DNA of 64,000 bases from Klenkia taihuensis. GTDB taxonomy: Bacteria; Actinomycetota; Actinomycetes; Mycobacteriales; Geodermatophilaceae. The stretch covers positions 558,001 to 622,000 of the forward strand of contig NZ_FOMD01000003.1 in the NCBI RefSeq assembly GCF_900112525.1, given 5' to 3'. The position numbers were made by a program, and so were the translations under genes. Below, one piece after another: positions 9,825-19,254 of this stretch; position 1 is the stretch's first letter; each line of letters opens with the position of its first letter. The notes below the pieces were generated by a model that was not told the DNA's origin, did not search any database, and was given only the letters and a program-made list of their open reading frames with translations.

Positions 9825-11549
9825 TCAGAAGGGCGGCGGCTCGTCGTCGGCCGGGGGCGCTGGGACGAGGGCGGGGTCCCCCGGCGCGGTGTCGGGGCGC
9901 AGGAGCCGGTCGAGGCGGGCGAGGCCGTGGCCGGTGCCGGGCGGTCGGGTGGTGCGGGTGACCCCGGACGGCGTCGTGACCGACAGCATTCCGTCGCCGG
10001 TCATGACGAACCGCCAGCCGGGCGCGTGGGTCTTGAGCCGGTGGTGCCGCCGGCAGAGGGTGCAGAGGTTCGCGCAGTCGGTCGCTCCGCCGACGTCATG
10101 GGCCACGACGTGGTCGAGGTCGGTCCAGATGGCGGGCCGGCTGCAGCCGGGATGGCGGCAGCCGCGGTCCCGGGCGGTGACGAACCGGCGCTGGGCCGCG
10201 GTGGGTCGGTAGGCCGGGGTCGGTGGTGGCTGGCCGGCCGCAGCGCAGCCGCACCCGACGGGCGCTGGGCTCGCGCCCAGGCCGATGTCGCTCGGGTTGG
10301 TGTCGCTCGGGTCGGTGCCCGCGGGCGGCGGATGCCGCCGGGAGCCGCTCGCAATCGGTGGTGGCGGTGCTGCCGGGTGGAGGAGGCACGGCCGCCGTGC
10401 GGCGCGGCGGAGCTCGGGTTCGGTGACGACGGCGCGCAGACGCCCGGTGTCCGGATCCGCGAGCGCGATGTCCAGCGAGCCGCCGTCCGGCGCGTGCAGC
10501 CCGTCGAGGCCGGCGTCCGACCATCGGCGGAGCAGCTCGCGGAGGTGGGCCGACGTGACCGGCTGGCCACCGACGCTGCCGCACCGCTCGACGCCCTCGA
10601 CGACGGGCGCAGAGCTCGCGCTGTCCGTGGGCGCCCCGCCGGTACCCGGGCCGGGTGAGCGGAGGGAGGGCAGCGGGGCATGGATGGTGATGTGCGCGGT
10701 CACCGGTGGGCGGCTGGTGTCCCAGGCGCGGAGCAGGAGGTCGGCGGCGACCAGGGTGCGGAGCTGGCCGATGGGGCGGTCGTCGCCGTCGGCCTTCCAC
10801 ATGCGGGCATAGCGGTCGGTGGCGTCGCGACAGGCGGCGGCGACGTCGGGTTCGAGGGTGATCGTGAGGTCGGTGAGCCCGTCGCGGCGGCCCTGCAGGG
10901 TGACGTCGGTGGTCCGGGCGGCCTCCTTGCGGGCGCGGTCGGCGGCTGCGGCGTCGTGCTCCAGCAGCAGCGCGGCCGTGCGGTTCTGCAGGCGGTACGG
11001 GCCCTCGCCCGAGACGGCCCAGGCCAGGGCCTCGGCCTCGACGGCGGCGATGACCTCGGGCGCGACGTCGGGTTGCTGCCAGCCGAGGACGGCGACCAGG
11101 GCCCGTGCGCGCGGGAGGTCGATGAGGCCGTCGGCGAGGGCGTGCCAGGTGGTGGGCAGCTGGTGCACCAGGACCAGCGCGGTGTCGGCGACGGTGTGGG
11201 CGCGGGTGCGGGAGATGCCGAGGACCAGAGCGACCTCGTCCACGAAGAACTCGCTGACCCCGCCGAACTGGCGCTGAGCGGACCAGCCGTCGGCGCTCTG
11301 GCCGGGGTCGTCCGCGTCCTGCCAGAAGTCGGGTCGCAGGTCGGCCAGGCGGGCGACGACGCCGATCTCGTAGGCGTCCAACCGCGCGCGCATCGCGGCG
11401 ACGGCCTGCATCTCGGAGGCGCAGGCGGCGTCGTCGAGCCAGGCGGGGTCGAGGACCTCGGACAACCGCGGGCGGTCCGGAGCGCGCGCACAGGAGCGGT
11501 CGACGACGGCCACCGCCAGCGCCACCCCGAACTCTGCCTCCCGCTCCAT
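9825..11549 (-). CDS. DUF222/13E12-family HNH endonuclease-like protein
   Basis: A 574-residue protein with an N-terminal DUF222 region and a C-terminal HNH domain: RGCRHPGCSRP, then DLDHVVAHDVGGATDCANLC, then CRRHHRLKTH. This arrangement of a Cys pair, the catalytic His (DHV) and a CxxHH end is typical of 13E12-repeat proteins, which are abundant in actinobacteria and poorly understood. ATG 11549 is chosen because it sits exactly seven bases after the TACCGT box of a PafBC-type promoter, which implies a leaderless mRNA; the frame is open for 36 more codons upstream. A Pro/Gly-rich linker precedes the HNH part. DNA-damage induction is inferred from the promoter. Confidence 0.85.
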   Translation of the reverse strand: MEREAEFGVALAVAVVDRSCARAPDRPRLSEVLDPAWLDDAACASEMQAVAAMRARLDAYEIGVVARLADLRPDFWQDADDPGQSADGWSAQRQFGGVSEFFVDEVALVLGISRTRAHTVADTALVLVHQLPTTWHALADGLIDLPRARALVAVLGWQQPDVAPEVIAAVEAEALAWAVSGEGPYRLQNRTAALLLEHDAAAADRARKEAARTTDVTLQGRRDGLTDLTITLEPDVAAACRDATDRYARMWKADGDDRPIGQLRTLVAADLLLRAWDTSRPPVTAHITIHAPLPSLRSPGPGTGGAPTDSASSAPVVEGVERCGSVGGQPVTSAHLRELLRRWSDAGLDGLHAPDGGSLDIALADPDTGRLRAVVTEPELRRAARRPCLLHPAAPPPPIASGSRRHPPPAGTDPSDTNPSDIGLGASPAPVGCGCAAAGQPPPTPAYRPTAAQRRFVTARDRGCRHPGCSRPAIWTDLDHVVAHDVGGATDCANLCTLCRRHHRLKTHAPGWRFVMTGDGMLSVTTPSGVTRTTRPPGTGHGLARLDRLLRPDTAPGDPALVPAPPADDEPPPF

Positions 11550-11556
11550 GACCCGC

Positions 11557-11579
11557 ACGGTAGGCGAGGGGTACGACAG
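11557..11579 (-). promoter_or_regulatory. PafBC-type (RecA-independent DNA damage) promoter of the HNH gene
   Basis: On the minus strand CTGTCGTAC is followed by eight bases and TACCGT, then seven bases to ATG 11549. This fits the actinobacterial RecA-NDp/PafBC pattern TGTCRGTG-N8-TANNNT in spacing and in the TGTCG and TAnnnT cores; the GTG triplet after TGTCR is TAC here. The same layout occurs at 60639-60661. Confidence 0.7.
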
Positions 11580-11724
11580 TTCGGGGTCCGTCGACCAGGC
11601 CGCTGAGCAGGCAACTTCCCGCCAGGTCCTGGTCACGGCGGGTGTCCGCCGGCGCACCGGGGATCTGGTGGGCGGGGCGCAGGACCTGCTGTCCGGGCTC
11701 GCTGCGGGAGGCGCGAGGCACCAC

Positions 11725-11756
11725 GGCGGCCGGCCCCCGCGTGGGGACCGGCCGCC
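11725..11756 (-). terminator. Terminator-like hairpin after the first O-demethylase gene
   Basis: Arms at 11725-11738 and 11743-11756 pair over 14 bases with one mismatch around a GCGT loop, ten bases beyond the stop of the minus-strand O-demethylase gene. No T-run is present. It separates that gene from the HNH gene and its damage promoter. Confidence 0.6.
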
Positions 11757-11766
11757 CGCATCGACC

Positions 11767-13173
<1,407 letters not shown>

Positions 13174-13210
13174 CTACCCGTTCTCGTCACGCCCCGGGTC
13201 GCGCCCGGGG

Positions 13211-13226
13211 GACAGCGGTCGCTGTC
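13211..13226 (-). promoter_or_regulatory. Palindrome in the 5' leader of O-demethylase 1
   Basis: GACAGCGGTCGCTGTC is a perfect 7-2-7 inverted repeat lying between the proposed -10 box and the ATG at 13170. Its right arm can also pair with a GGGGGAC stretch nearby, giving alternative leader structures. It may be an operator for an aromatic-responsive repressor or an RNA hairpin. Confidence 0.4.
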
Positions 13227-13243
13227 GCGGTGGTCCCCCAGCG

Positions 13244-13250
13244 ACGCTAG
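13244..13250 (-). promoter_or_regulatory. Proposed -10 box CTAGCGT of O-demethylase 1
   Basis: On the minus strand CTAGCGTCG lies about 75 bases before ATG 13170. The identical 9-mer occurs at three other promoters of the aromatic cluster (13379, 16943 and, on the minus strand, 24863). CTAG is rare in DNA of this composition. Confidence 0.5.
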
Positions 13251-13378
13251 GGACGGCGCGGCCCCCGCGGACCCGAGGAATGGCGGCTCCGGGGCGTCGG
13301 ATGCGACACCCGCACCCCGGTCATTCGACGTACTCCGGGTCGGGACAGCCGGGCGGTGCGCGGGCCGCCCGCGGCGGC

Positions 13379-13385
13379 CTAGCGT
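13379..13385 (+). promoter_or_regulatory. Proposed -10 box CTAGCGT of ligAB
   Basis: CTAGCGTCG ends a few bases before GTG 13392: TAGCGT (13380-13385) is six bases from the start codon, so the ligA transcript would be leaderless. It faces the minus-strand O-demethylase promoter across a 221-base divergent region. About 55 bases upstream is CCGGTCATTCGA, which resembles CCGGTCATCCGA upstream of the second O-demethylase gene. Confidence 0.5.
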
Positions 13386-13391
13386 CGCGGT

Positions 13392-13742
13392 GTGACCAGT
13401 CCGCAGCCAGCACCGACGTACGTCTTCGACGGCCCCACCAGCCGGCGTGGCCACCGGATGAACAAGATGTTCATGTCGCTGACCCGGGCGCAGGCCCGGG
13501 AGGAGTTCCTGGCCGACGAGAGCGCGTACTGCGACCGGTTCGGGCTGGCGGAGGACCAGACCACGGCGGTCCTGCGACGTGACTGGCAGGCGATGCTCGA
13601 CCTGGGCGGCAGCATCTTCTACGTCTACAAGCTGGCGATGATGGACGGCTTGTCCATGCAGTACCTCGGTGGGGTGTTCACCGGGATGACCGAGGCGGAC
13701 TTCAAGGCCGCCATGCTCGCCGGGGGGCGGACCGATGTCTGA
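13392..13742 (+). CDS. ligA: Extradiol ring-cleavage dioxygenase alpha subunit (LigA-like)
   Basis: The small 116-residue helical subunit of a protocatechuate 4,5-dioxygenase-type enzyme. It has the LigA pattern: GHRMNKMFMSLTRAQAREEFLADESAYCDRFGL, then VLRRDWQAMLDLGGSIFYVYKL and a C-terminal AMLAGGR. LigA covers the active site of LigB and helps shape it. It overlaps ligB by eight bases, so the two are translationally coupled. The start follows the proposed leaderless promoter; no ribosome-binding site is seen. Confidence 0.9.
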   Translation: MTSPQPAPTYVFDGPTSRRGHRMNKMFMSLTRAQAREEFLADESAYCDRFGLAEDQTTAVLRRDWQAMLDLGGSIFYVYKLAMMDGLSMQYLGGVFTGMTEADFKAAMLAGGRTDV

Positions 13743-14592
13743 GGTCATCTGGGGTCTGGGGACCTCGCACGTGCCGTCCATCGGCGCGGCCATGGACCGG
13801 GGGCTGCACGACGACCCGGTGTGGTCGAAGCTGTTCGCCGGCTACCAGCCCGCCCGCGAGTGGCTGGCCGACCGCACGCCCGACGTCGCCGTCCTGGTCT
13901 ACAACGACCACGCCAACGGCGTCGACCTCGACGTCGTGCCCACCTTCGGCATCGGCGTGGCCGACCGCTACGCGGTCGCCGACGAGGGGTTCGGGCGACG
14001 CGCCGTGCCCGACGTGGTCGGGCACCCGGAGCTGTCGTTCCACCTGCTGCAGAGCCTGGTCGACGACGGCTTCGACATGACGGTCTTCCGCGAGCTGGAC
14101 GTCGACCACGGCTTCACCGTGCCGCTGTCGGTGTGGACCCCCGACCCCGGGGACGCCTGGCCGTGCCCGGTGATCCCGCTGATGGTCAACGTCATCAGCT
14201 ACCCGCAGCCCACCGCTGCGCGCTGCTACGCCCTCGGGCAGGCGCTGGGCCGCGCCCTGGCCAGCTACCCCGAGGACATCACGGTCGGCATCCTCGGCAC
14301 GGGCGGGATGTCCCACCAGCTGGCGGGCACCCGTGCCGGCTTCATCAACCCGACCTTCGACCACATGTTCCTGGACGCCATCGAGGTCGACCCGGAGAAG
14401 CTGGCCGCCCTCAGCCGCGAGGACTACATCCGCGAGGCGGGCTCCGAGGGCATCGAGCTCATCATGTGGCTGGTCATGCGCGGGGCGATGAACGCCGAGG
14501 TGACGAAGGTCCACACGGCCTACCACGTGCCCGCCTCGAACACGGCCGCCGGCCTCGCGCTGTTCGACAACCGGGCACCGGCCCGGGCCTGA
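13735..14592 (+). CDS. ligB: Extradiol ring-cleavage dioxygenase beta subunit (LigB-like; gallate/protocatechuate 4,5-dioxygenase)
   Basis: The catalytic 285-residue subunit, a class III extradiol dioxygenase using non-haem Fe(II). It closely follows the Sphingobium LigB pattern. Expected iron ligands are His12 (GTSHVPS), His59 (VYNDHANG) and the Glu in GSEGIELIMWL; the catalytic His is in GTGGMSHQLAG. LigAB-type enzymes cleave protocatechuate and several also take gallate or 3-O-methylgallate. With GalB- and LigK-like genes nearby but no LigC (CHMS dehydrogenase) or LigI (PDC hydrolase) in the window, gallate or 3-O-methylgallate is the better guess here. folP follows after four bases. Confidence 0.9.
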   Translation: MSEVIWGLGTSHVPSIGAAMDRGLHDDPVWSKLFAGYQPAREWLADRTPDVAVLVYNDHANGVDLDVVPTFGIGVADRYAVADEGFGRRAVPDVVGHPELSFHLLQSLVDDGFDMTVFRELDVDHGFTVPLSVWTPDPGDAWPCPVIPLMVNVISYPQPTAARCYALGQALGRALASYPEDITVGILGTGGMSHQLAGTRAGFINPTFDHMFLDAIEVDPEKLAALSREDYIREAGSEGIELIMWLVMRGAMNAEVTKVHTAYHVPASNTAAGLALFDNRAPARA

Positions 14593-14596
14593 GCCC

Positions 14597-15475
14597 GTGA
14601 CGAGCGCCGCGACGACCCTGGCGACCCGCCGGCCCGTCACCCGGCCCGGGGCCGGCGGCGGCCCCGGGTGCCTGGTGATGGGCGTCGTGAACGTCACCCC
14701 GGACTCGTTCTCCGACGGCGGCCGGCACGACCGGGCGGCGTCGGCCGTGGAGCACGGCTGCTCCCTGCTCGAGCAGGGCGCCGCATGGGTGGACGTCGGC
14801 GGCGAGTCGACGCGTCCGGGCGCCGGCCGGGTGCCCGCGGCGGAGGAGCTGCGCCGGGTCCTGCCGGTGGTGCGGGCACTGTCCGGGCACGGGGTGCCGG
14901 TCAGCATCGACACCACCCGGGCGGCGGTGGCCCGGGCGGCCGTGGAGCACGGCGCCACGATGGTCAACGACGTCAGCGGGGGACGGGCCGACCCACGCAT
15001 GGCCCCGACCGTCGCCGACCTGGGCGTGCCGTACGTGCTGACCCACAGCCGCGGCCCGAGCAGGGACATGGCCGCTCGGGCGCACTACGGCGACGTCGTC
15101 CTGGAGGTGCGCGACGAGCTGCTGCGCCGCGTCGACGAGGTCTGCGCGCTCGGCGTCGACCCGGCACGGGTGCTGCTGGACCCCGGGCTGGGCTTCGCGA
15201 AGACCGCAGAGCACACCTGGCGGCTGCTGGGCCGGCTGGACGTCCTGGTCGCGACGGGCTTCCCGGTGCTGGTCGGTGCGTCCCGGAAGGGGTTCCTGGC
15301 CGCCGCGGTCCGCGGCGGCGAGGGTCGACCGGCCGCCGACCGCGACGGCGCCACGGCCGCGACCACGCTGCTGGCCGCGCAGGCAGGTGCGTGGGGCGTG
15401 CGGGTGCACGACGTCGACGGGTCGATGGACGTGCTGCGGGTGCTGCGCGCGACGGTCGCGCACCGCGGCGGCTGA
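14597..15475 (+). CDS. folP: Dihydropteroate synthase
   Basis: Joins p-aminobenzoate to the pterin pyrophosphate in folate synthesis; cytosolic, 292 residues from GTG 14597. The pterin-site signature MGVVNVTPDSFSDGG, the DVGGESTRPGA loop, SIDTTR, NDVSGG, LDPGLGFAKT and GASRKGFL are all present. It sits four bases after ligB, in an apparent ligA-ligB-folP operon, and converges with folC. Location next to THF-dependent demethylases suggests that it boosts the folate pool during growth on methoxylated aromatics. A separate housekeeping folP elsewhere in the genome is likely but cannot be seen here. Confidence 0.92.
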   Translation: MTSAATTLATRRPVTRPGAGGGPGCLVMGVVNVTPDSFSDGGRHDRAASAVEHGCSLLEQGAAWVDVGGESTRPGAGRVPAAEELRRVLPVVRALSGHGVPVSIDTTRAAVARAAVEHGATMVNDVSGGRADPRMAPTVADLGVPYVLTHSRGPSRDMAARAHYGDVVLEVRDELLRRVDEVCALGVDPARVLLDPGLGFAKTAEHTWRLLGRLDVLVATGFPVLVGASRKGFLAAAVRGGEGRPAADRDGATAATTLLAAQAGAWGVRVHDVDGSMDVLRVLRATVAHRGG

Positions 15476-15490
15476 CCGGGCCCGCGCCGG

Positions 15491-16801
15491 TCAGCCGCGC
15501 AGCAGGTCCGCCGCCCGCCCGGCGGTCACGACGCTGCCGGTGACCAGCACACCCGTCCGGCGTCCGCGGCGTGCGGCCTCGGCCCGGGCGCGGTCGACCG
15601 CCGCGTCCAGGCCCTCGACCCGCACCACCCGGTCGTGCCCGAGCCGCCGCCGGGCGGTCGCCTCCAGCTCGACCGCGGGCAGGGCGCGGGGCGAGTCGGT
15701 GCTGGTCACCACCAGCAGCGCGGCGACCGGGTCCAGGGCCGCCACGACCTGGTCGGCGTCCTTGCCGGCCAGCACGGCCAGGACGACGACCAGCTCGTCG
15801 ACGTCCAGGGCGTCGGTCAACCCGTGGACGGTGGTGGCCATCCCCGCCGGGTTGTGCGAGGCGTCGACCACCACGAGCGGGTCCTCGGCGACGACCTCCA
15901 GGCGGCCCGGGCTCCGCACGCCCGACAGCGCCCGGCGGACCTCCTCGGGGTGCAGCCGCGCCCCGTGCCGCGACAGCAGGGCGTCGGCGGCGGTGATGGC
16001 CAGGGCGGCGTTGTCGGCCTGGTGGCCGCCGAGGAGCGGCAGCTCGACCCGGGTGAGGACGCCGGCGACCACCACGTCCAGCAGCTGACCGCGCCCGGCG
16101 GGGCGCCGGCGCACCGGGACGACCGGACGTATCCGGGCCCCGGTCCGGCGCACCCGGTCCAGCAGGACGGCCCGGGCGGCCGGCACCTGGTCGGCGAGCA
16201 CGACGTCCGCCCCGGGCTTGATGATGCCGGCCTTCTCCCGGGCGATCGCCGCCTCGTCCGGACCGAGGTGCTCGGTGTGGTCCAGCGAGATCGGCGCGAC
16301 CACGGCGACCTCGCCGTCGACGACGTTGGTCGCGTCCCACGTCCCGCCCATGCCCACCTCGACGACGAGGGCGTCGACCCCGGCCCGGGCGAAGGCGACG
16401 TAGGCCATGGTGGTCACGACCTCGAAGAACGACATGGGCACCGGCGAGCGGTCGTCCACCTGCCGGACGGCCGGGAGCACCGCCTCGTGGGCGGCGACGA
16501 AGGCGTCCTCGGTGACGGGGACGCCGTCGACGACGATGCGTTCGCGCACGGTGGACAGGTGCGGGCTCGTGCAGCGGCCGGTGCGCCGCCCGGTCGCCTG
16601 CAGCAGCTCGTCGACCATCCGGGCGGTCGAGGTCTTGCCGTTGGTCCCCGTGATGTGCACGGCCGGCGCGACGGTCTGCGGCCGGCCCAGCAGGTCGACC
16701 GCCGCGCGGACCCGGTCCAGCGAGGGTGCCACCCGGCTCTCCGGCCAGCGGGCCAGCAGCGCCTGCTCCACCTCCGCCATCCGCCGGCCCACGCTGCTCA
16801 C
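15491..16801 (-). CDS. folC: Bifunctional folylpolyglutamate/dihydrofolate synthase (FolC-like)
   Basis: A 436-residue Mur-ligase-fold enzyme that adds glutamates to folates. The P-loop is ITGTNGKTSTARM, followed by TSPHL, the metal-site region VVEVGMGGTWDATNV, ISLDHTEHLG, the carbamylated-Lys region AREKAGIIKPG and the C-terminal VVDASHNPAG. GTG 16801 opens the frame; an ATG at about 16780 is an alternative. It lies convergent with folP and backs onto the promoter of the second O-demethylase operon, again tying folate supply to this cluster. Confidence 0.9.
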   Translation of the reverse strand: MSSVGRRMAEVEQALLARWPESRVAPSLDRVRAAVDLLGRPQTVAPAVHITGTNGKTSTARMVDELLQATGRRTGRCTSPHLSTVRERIVVDGVPVTEDAFVAAHEAVLPAVRQVDDRSPVPMSFFEVVTTMAYVAFARAGVDALVVEVGMGGTWDATNVVDGEVAVVAPISLDHTEHLGPDEAAIAREKAGIIKPGADVVLADQVPAARAVLLDRVRRTGARIRPVVPVRRRPAGRGQLLDVVVAGVLTRVELPLLGGHQADNAALAITAADALLSRHGARLHPEEVRRALSGVRSPGRLEVVAEDPLVVVDASHNPAGMATTVHGLTDALDVDELVVVLAVLAGKDADQVVAALDPVAALLVVTSTDSPRALPAVELEATARRRLGHDRVVRVEGLDAAVDRARAEAARRGRRTGVLVTGSVVTAGRAADLLRG

Positions 16802-16942
16802 CCCGTCGATGGTGTCGGTCGCGGTGCCCCGGCGGATCGTTGGTCCGGGGTGGCGGTGCTACGTCACTTGCCCTACCGCGGTCGCGACGCCTGATCAGCC
16901 ACGTCCGGTCATCCGAGCGATCTCCGCGGGGCTGCTGCCGAT

Positions 16943-16949
16943 CTAGCGT
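16943..16949 (+). promoter_or_regulatory. Proposed -10 box CTAGCGT of the O-demethylase 2-metF operon
   Basis: CTAGCGTCG lies about 63 bases before ATG 17012, identical to three other sites in the cluster. Upstream is CCGGTCATCCGA (16905-16916), similar to a site before ligA. Downstream, GAGCGGG and CCCGCTC (16963-16981) form a leader hairpin around GTGCA. Confidence 0.5.
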
Positions 16950-17011
16950 CGGACCAGGTCAGGAGCGGGGTGCACCCGCTCGCTGACACCGTCCACGAGG
17001 GAAGGCCCGAC

Positions 17012-18373
17012 ATGTCGACCGAGACCCTGGCAGCCGCGATCGAGCGGGCCGGCAGCCCGGTGGAGCTGCTGCGGCACTCCGCTGCGCGCGCCATGACCTT
17101 CCCGGTGGCGCCGGAGTTCACCAACTGGCGTTCCGAGCAGCGCGCGTGGGCCGAGACCTGCGCCCTGCTGGACCAGTCGCACCACATGACCGACCTGTTC
17201 CTCTCCGGTCCGGACGCCCTGCGGCTGCTGCGCGACCTGGCCGTGAACACCTTCGAGGGCTTCGGCGTCGACAAGGCCAAGCAGTACGTGGCGGTGAACC
17301 CCGACGGCCAGCTGATCGGCGACGCCATCCTCTTCCACCTGGAGGAGGAGCTGTTCGACCTGGTGGGCCACCCGATGGTGATCGACTGGGTGCTGTTCCA
17401 CCTGCAGCGCGGTGACTACGACGTCACCGCCGAGCGGGACGACAACTCCGCCGTCCGCACCGACGGCCCGCCGCGGCTCTACCGCTACGAGCTGCAGGGC
17501 CCCACCGCGGCCGCGGTCCTGGAGCAGGCCACCGGCGAGCCGCTCCCGGAGACCAGGTTCTTCCACATGGCGACCTTCACGATCGCCGGGACGACCGTGC
17601 GCGGGCTGCGGCACGGCATGGCCGGCCAGCCCGGGTTCGAGCTGTTCGGCCCGTGGGCCGAGGGGGAGAAGGTCCTGCAGGCGCTGCTGGACGCCGGTGC
17701 CGACCACGGTCTGGTCCGGGCCGGGGCGAAGGCCTACTCGACGGCGAACCTGGAGTCGGGCTGGGTACCCGCACCCCTCCCCGCCGTCTTCGGCGACCAC
17801 CCGATGCTGCAGGAGTACCGGGAGTGGCTGCCGGCCGGCGCGATCGGGGCCATCGGGGGCAGCGTGGACTCCGACGACGTCGCCGACTACTACCTGACCC
17901 CCTACGACATCGGCTACGACCGCAACGTCAAGTTCGACCACGAGTTCATCGGTCGCGCAGCGCTCGAGGCGCTCGCCGCCGACCCGCCGCGCCGCAAGGT
18001 CACCCTGGTGTGGGACACCGAGGACGTGGCCGCGGCGATGGCCTCGATGATGGCGCCGGGCCCCGGCGCCAAGTACTTCGACCTGCCGAAGATCCGGTAC
18101 GCGCTGCACCAGGAGGACCAGGTCCTCCGCGACGGCCAGCAGGTCGGCGTGTCGCTGGACTGCGGCTACATCGCCAACGAGCGCGTCATGGTCTCCCTGG
18201 CCACCCTGGACAAGGCGCACGCCGAACCGGGCACCGAGGTCGTGGTGCGCTGGGGCGAGGAGCCGAACTCCCGCAAGCCCCAGGTCGAGGAGCACCGCGT
18301 GGTGGAGATCCGCGCGACGGTGGCCCCCGCGCCCTTCGTGCAGTTCGCCCGCAGCAGCTACCGGGCCCGGTGA
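17012..18373 (+). CDS. Tetrahydrofolate-dependent aromatic O-demethylase (LigM/DesA-like, GcvT family), paralog 2
   Basis: A 453-residue paralog of the product of 11767-13170, with the same signatures: LLDQSHHMTDLFLSGPDAL near residue 55, RGLRHGMAGQPGFELFGPWAEG near 195, LESGWVPAPLPAVF, and GYIANERVMVSLA near 390. The paralogs are clearly diverged, so they are not a recent duplicate and may serve different methoxy positions. ATG 17012 has a GAGGGAAGG ribosome-binding site. The stop overlaps the metF ATG, directly coupling 5-methyl-THF production to its oxidation. This is the first gene of a tight five-gene plus-strand operon. Confidence 0.82.
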   Translation: MSTETLAAAIERAGSPVELLRHSAARAMTFPVAPEFTNWRSEQRAWAETCALLDQSHHMTDLFLSGPDALRLLRDLAVNTFEGFGVDKAKQYVAVNPDGQLIGDAILFHLEEELFDLVGHPMVIDWVLFHLQRGDYDVTAERDDNSAVRTDGPPRLYRYELQGPTAAAVLEQATGEPLPETRFFHMATFTIAGTTVRGLRHGMAGQPGFELFGPWAEGEKVLQALLDAGADHGLVRAGAKAYSTANLESGWVPAPLPAVFGDHPMLQEYREWLPAGAIGAIGGSVDSDDVADYYLTPYDIGYDRNVKFDHEFIGRAALEALAADPPRRKVTLVWDTEDVAAAMASMMAPGPGAKYFDLPKIRYALHQEDQVLRDGQQVGVSLDCGYIANERVMVSLATLDKAHAEPGTEVVVRWGEEPNSRKPQVEEHRVVEIRATVAPAPFVQFARSSYRAR

Positions 18374-19254
18374 TGGCCGTGGTCGACGGCCCCCGCGCCG
18401 GCGGTGCCCGGGTCGCCCGGCCGGGCCGGGCCGAGCTGGTCGCGGCCCTCCGCGACGCCACCTACGAGGTGCTGCCGTTCAGGAGCGCCGAGGAGAAGGT
18501 CCTGGCCGACGTCCCCACCGACGTGGCCCTGACCGTCACCACGACGGAGGCCAAGGGGCTCGGACCCACCGTCGACCTGGCGGTGCGGCTGACCGGCGCG
18601 GGCTACCGTGCCGCGCCGCACCTGGCCGCCCGGCTGGTCCGGGACCGCGCGCACCTGGCCGACCTGGTCGCCCAGCTCACCGAGGCCGGCGTCGACCGGG
18701 TGTTCGTCATCGGCGGCGACGCCGCCGAACCCGCGGGGACCTACGTCGACGCCCTCGGGCTGCTGGAGTCCCTGGACGACCTGGGCCGCCCGTTCGCCAC
18801 GGTGGGCATCGGTGGCTACCCCGAGGGCCACGGCAGCATCGCCGCCGAGCACATCGAGCGGGCCCTGGAGGCCAAGGCCGCGCACGCCACCCAGGTCATC
18901 ACCCAGCTGTGCTTCGACGCCGGCACGACGGTCGACTGGGCCAGGACGGTCCAGCAGCGCGGGGTCACCCTGCCCATCCGCGTCGGCATCCCGGGGGCGA
19001 TCAGCCGGCAGAAGCTGATCCGGGTCTCCGCCGGCCTCGGCCTCGGCCAGTCCGCCCGGTTCCTGAAGAAGCAGCAGAACATGTTCTGGCGGTTCTTCCT
19101 GCCCGGCGGCTACAGCCCGGACCGGCTGATCCAGCGGCTGACCCCGGCCTTCGGCCGCACCGACAACGGGCTGCACGGGCTGCACGTCTTCACCTTCAAC
19201 GAGCTCGACACCACCGAGGCCTGGCGGCAGCGGTGGCTGGCCCGGCTCGGGTGA
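18373..19254 (+). CDS. metF: Methylenetetrahydrofolate reductase family protein (MetF)
   Basis: A 293-residue flavoprotein of the MTHFR family. Here the likely direction is oxidation of 5-methyl-THF made by the O-demethylase to 5,10-methylene-THF. Visible features: PTDVALTVTTTEAKG, the flavin/folate-site strand VDRVFVIGGD, ATVGIGGYPEGH, AHATQVITQLCFDA and LPIRVGIPGAIS. In Sphingobium SYK-6 a metF gene accompanies ligM, supporting this reading. Its ATG overlaps the O-demethylase stop (TGATG) and its stop overlaps folD. Confidence 0.88.
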   Translation: MAVVDGPRAGGARVARPGRAELVAALRDATYEVLPFRSAEEKVLADVPTDVALTVTTTEAKGLGPTVDLAVRLTGAGYRAAPHLAARLVRDRAHLADLVAQLTEAGVDRVFVIGGDAAEPAGTYVDALGLLESLDDLGRPFATVGIGGYPEGHGSIAAEHIERALEAKAAHATQVITQLCFDAGTTVDWARTVQQRGVTLPIRVGIPGAISRQKLIRVSAGLGLGQSARFLKKQQNMFWRFFLPGGYSPDRLIQRLTPAFGRTDNGLHGLHVFTFNELDTTEAWRQRWLARLG

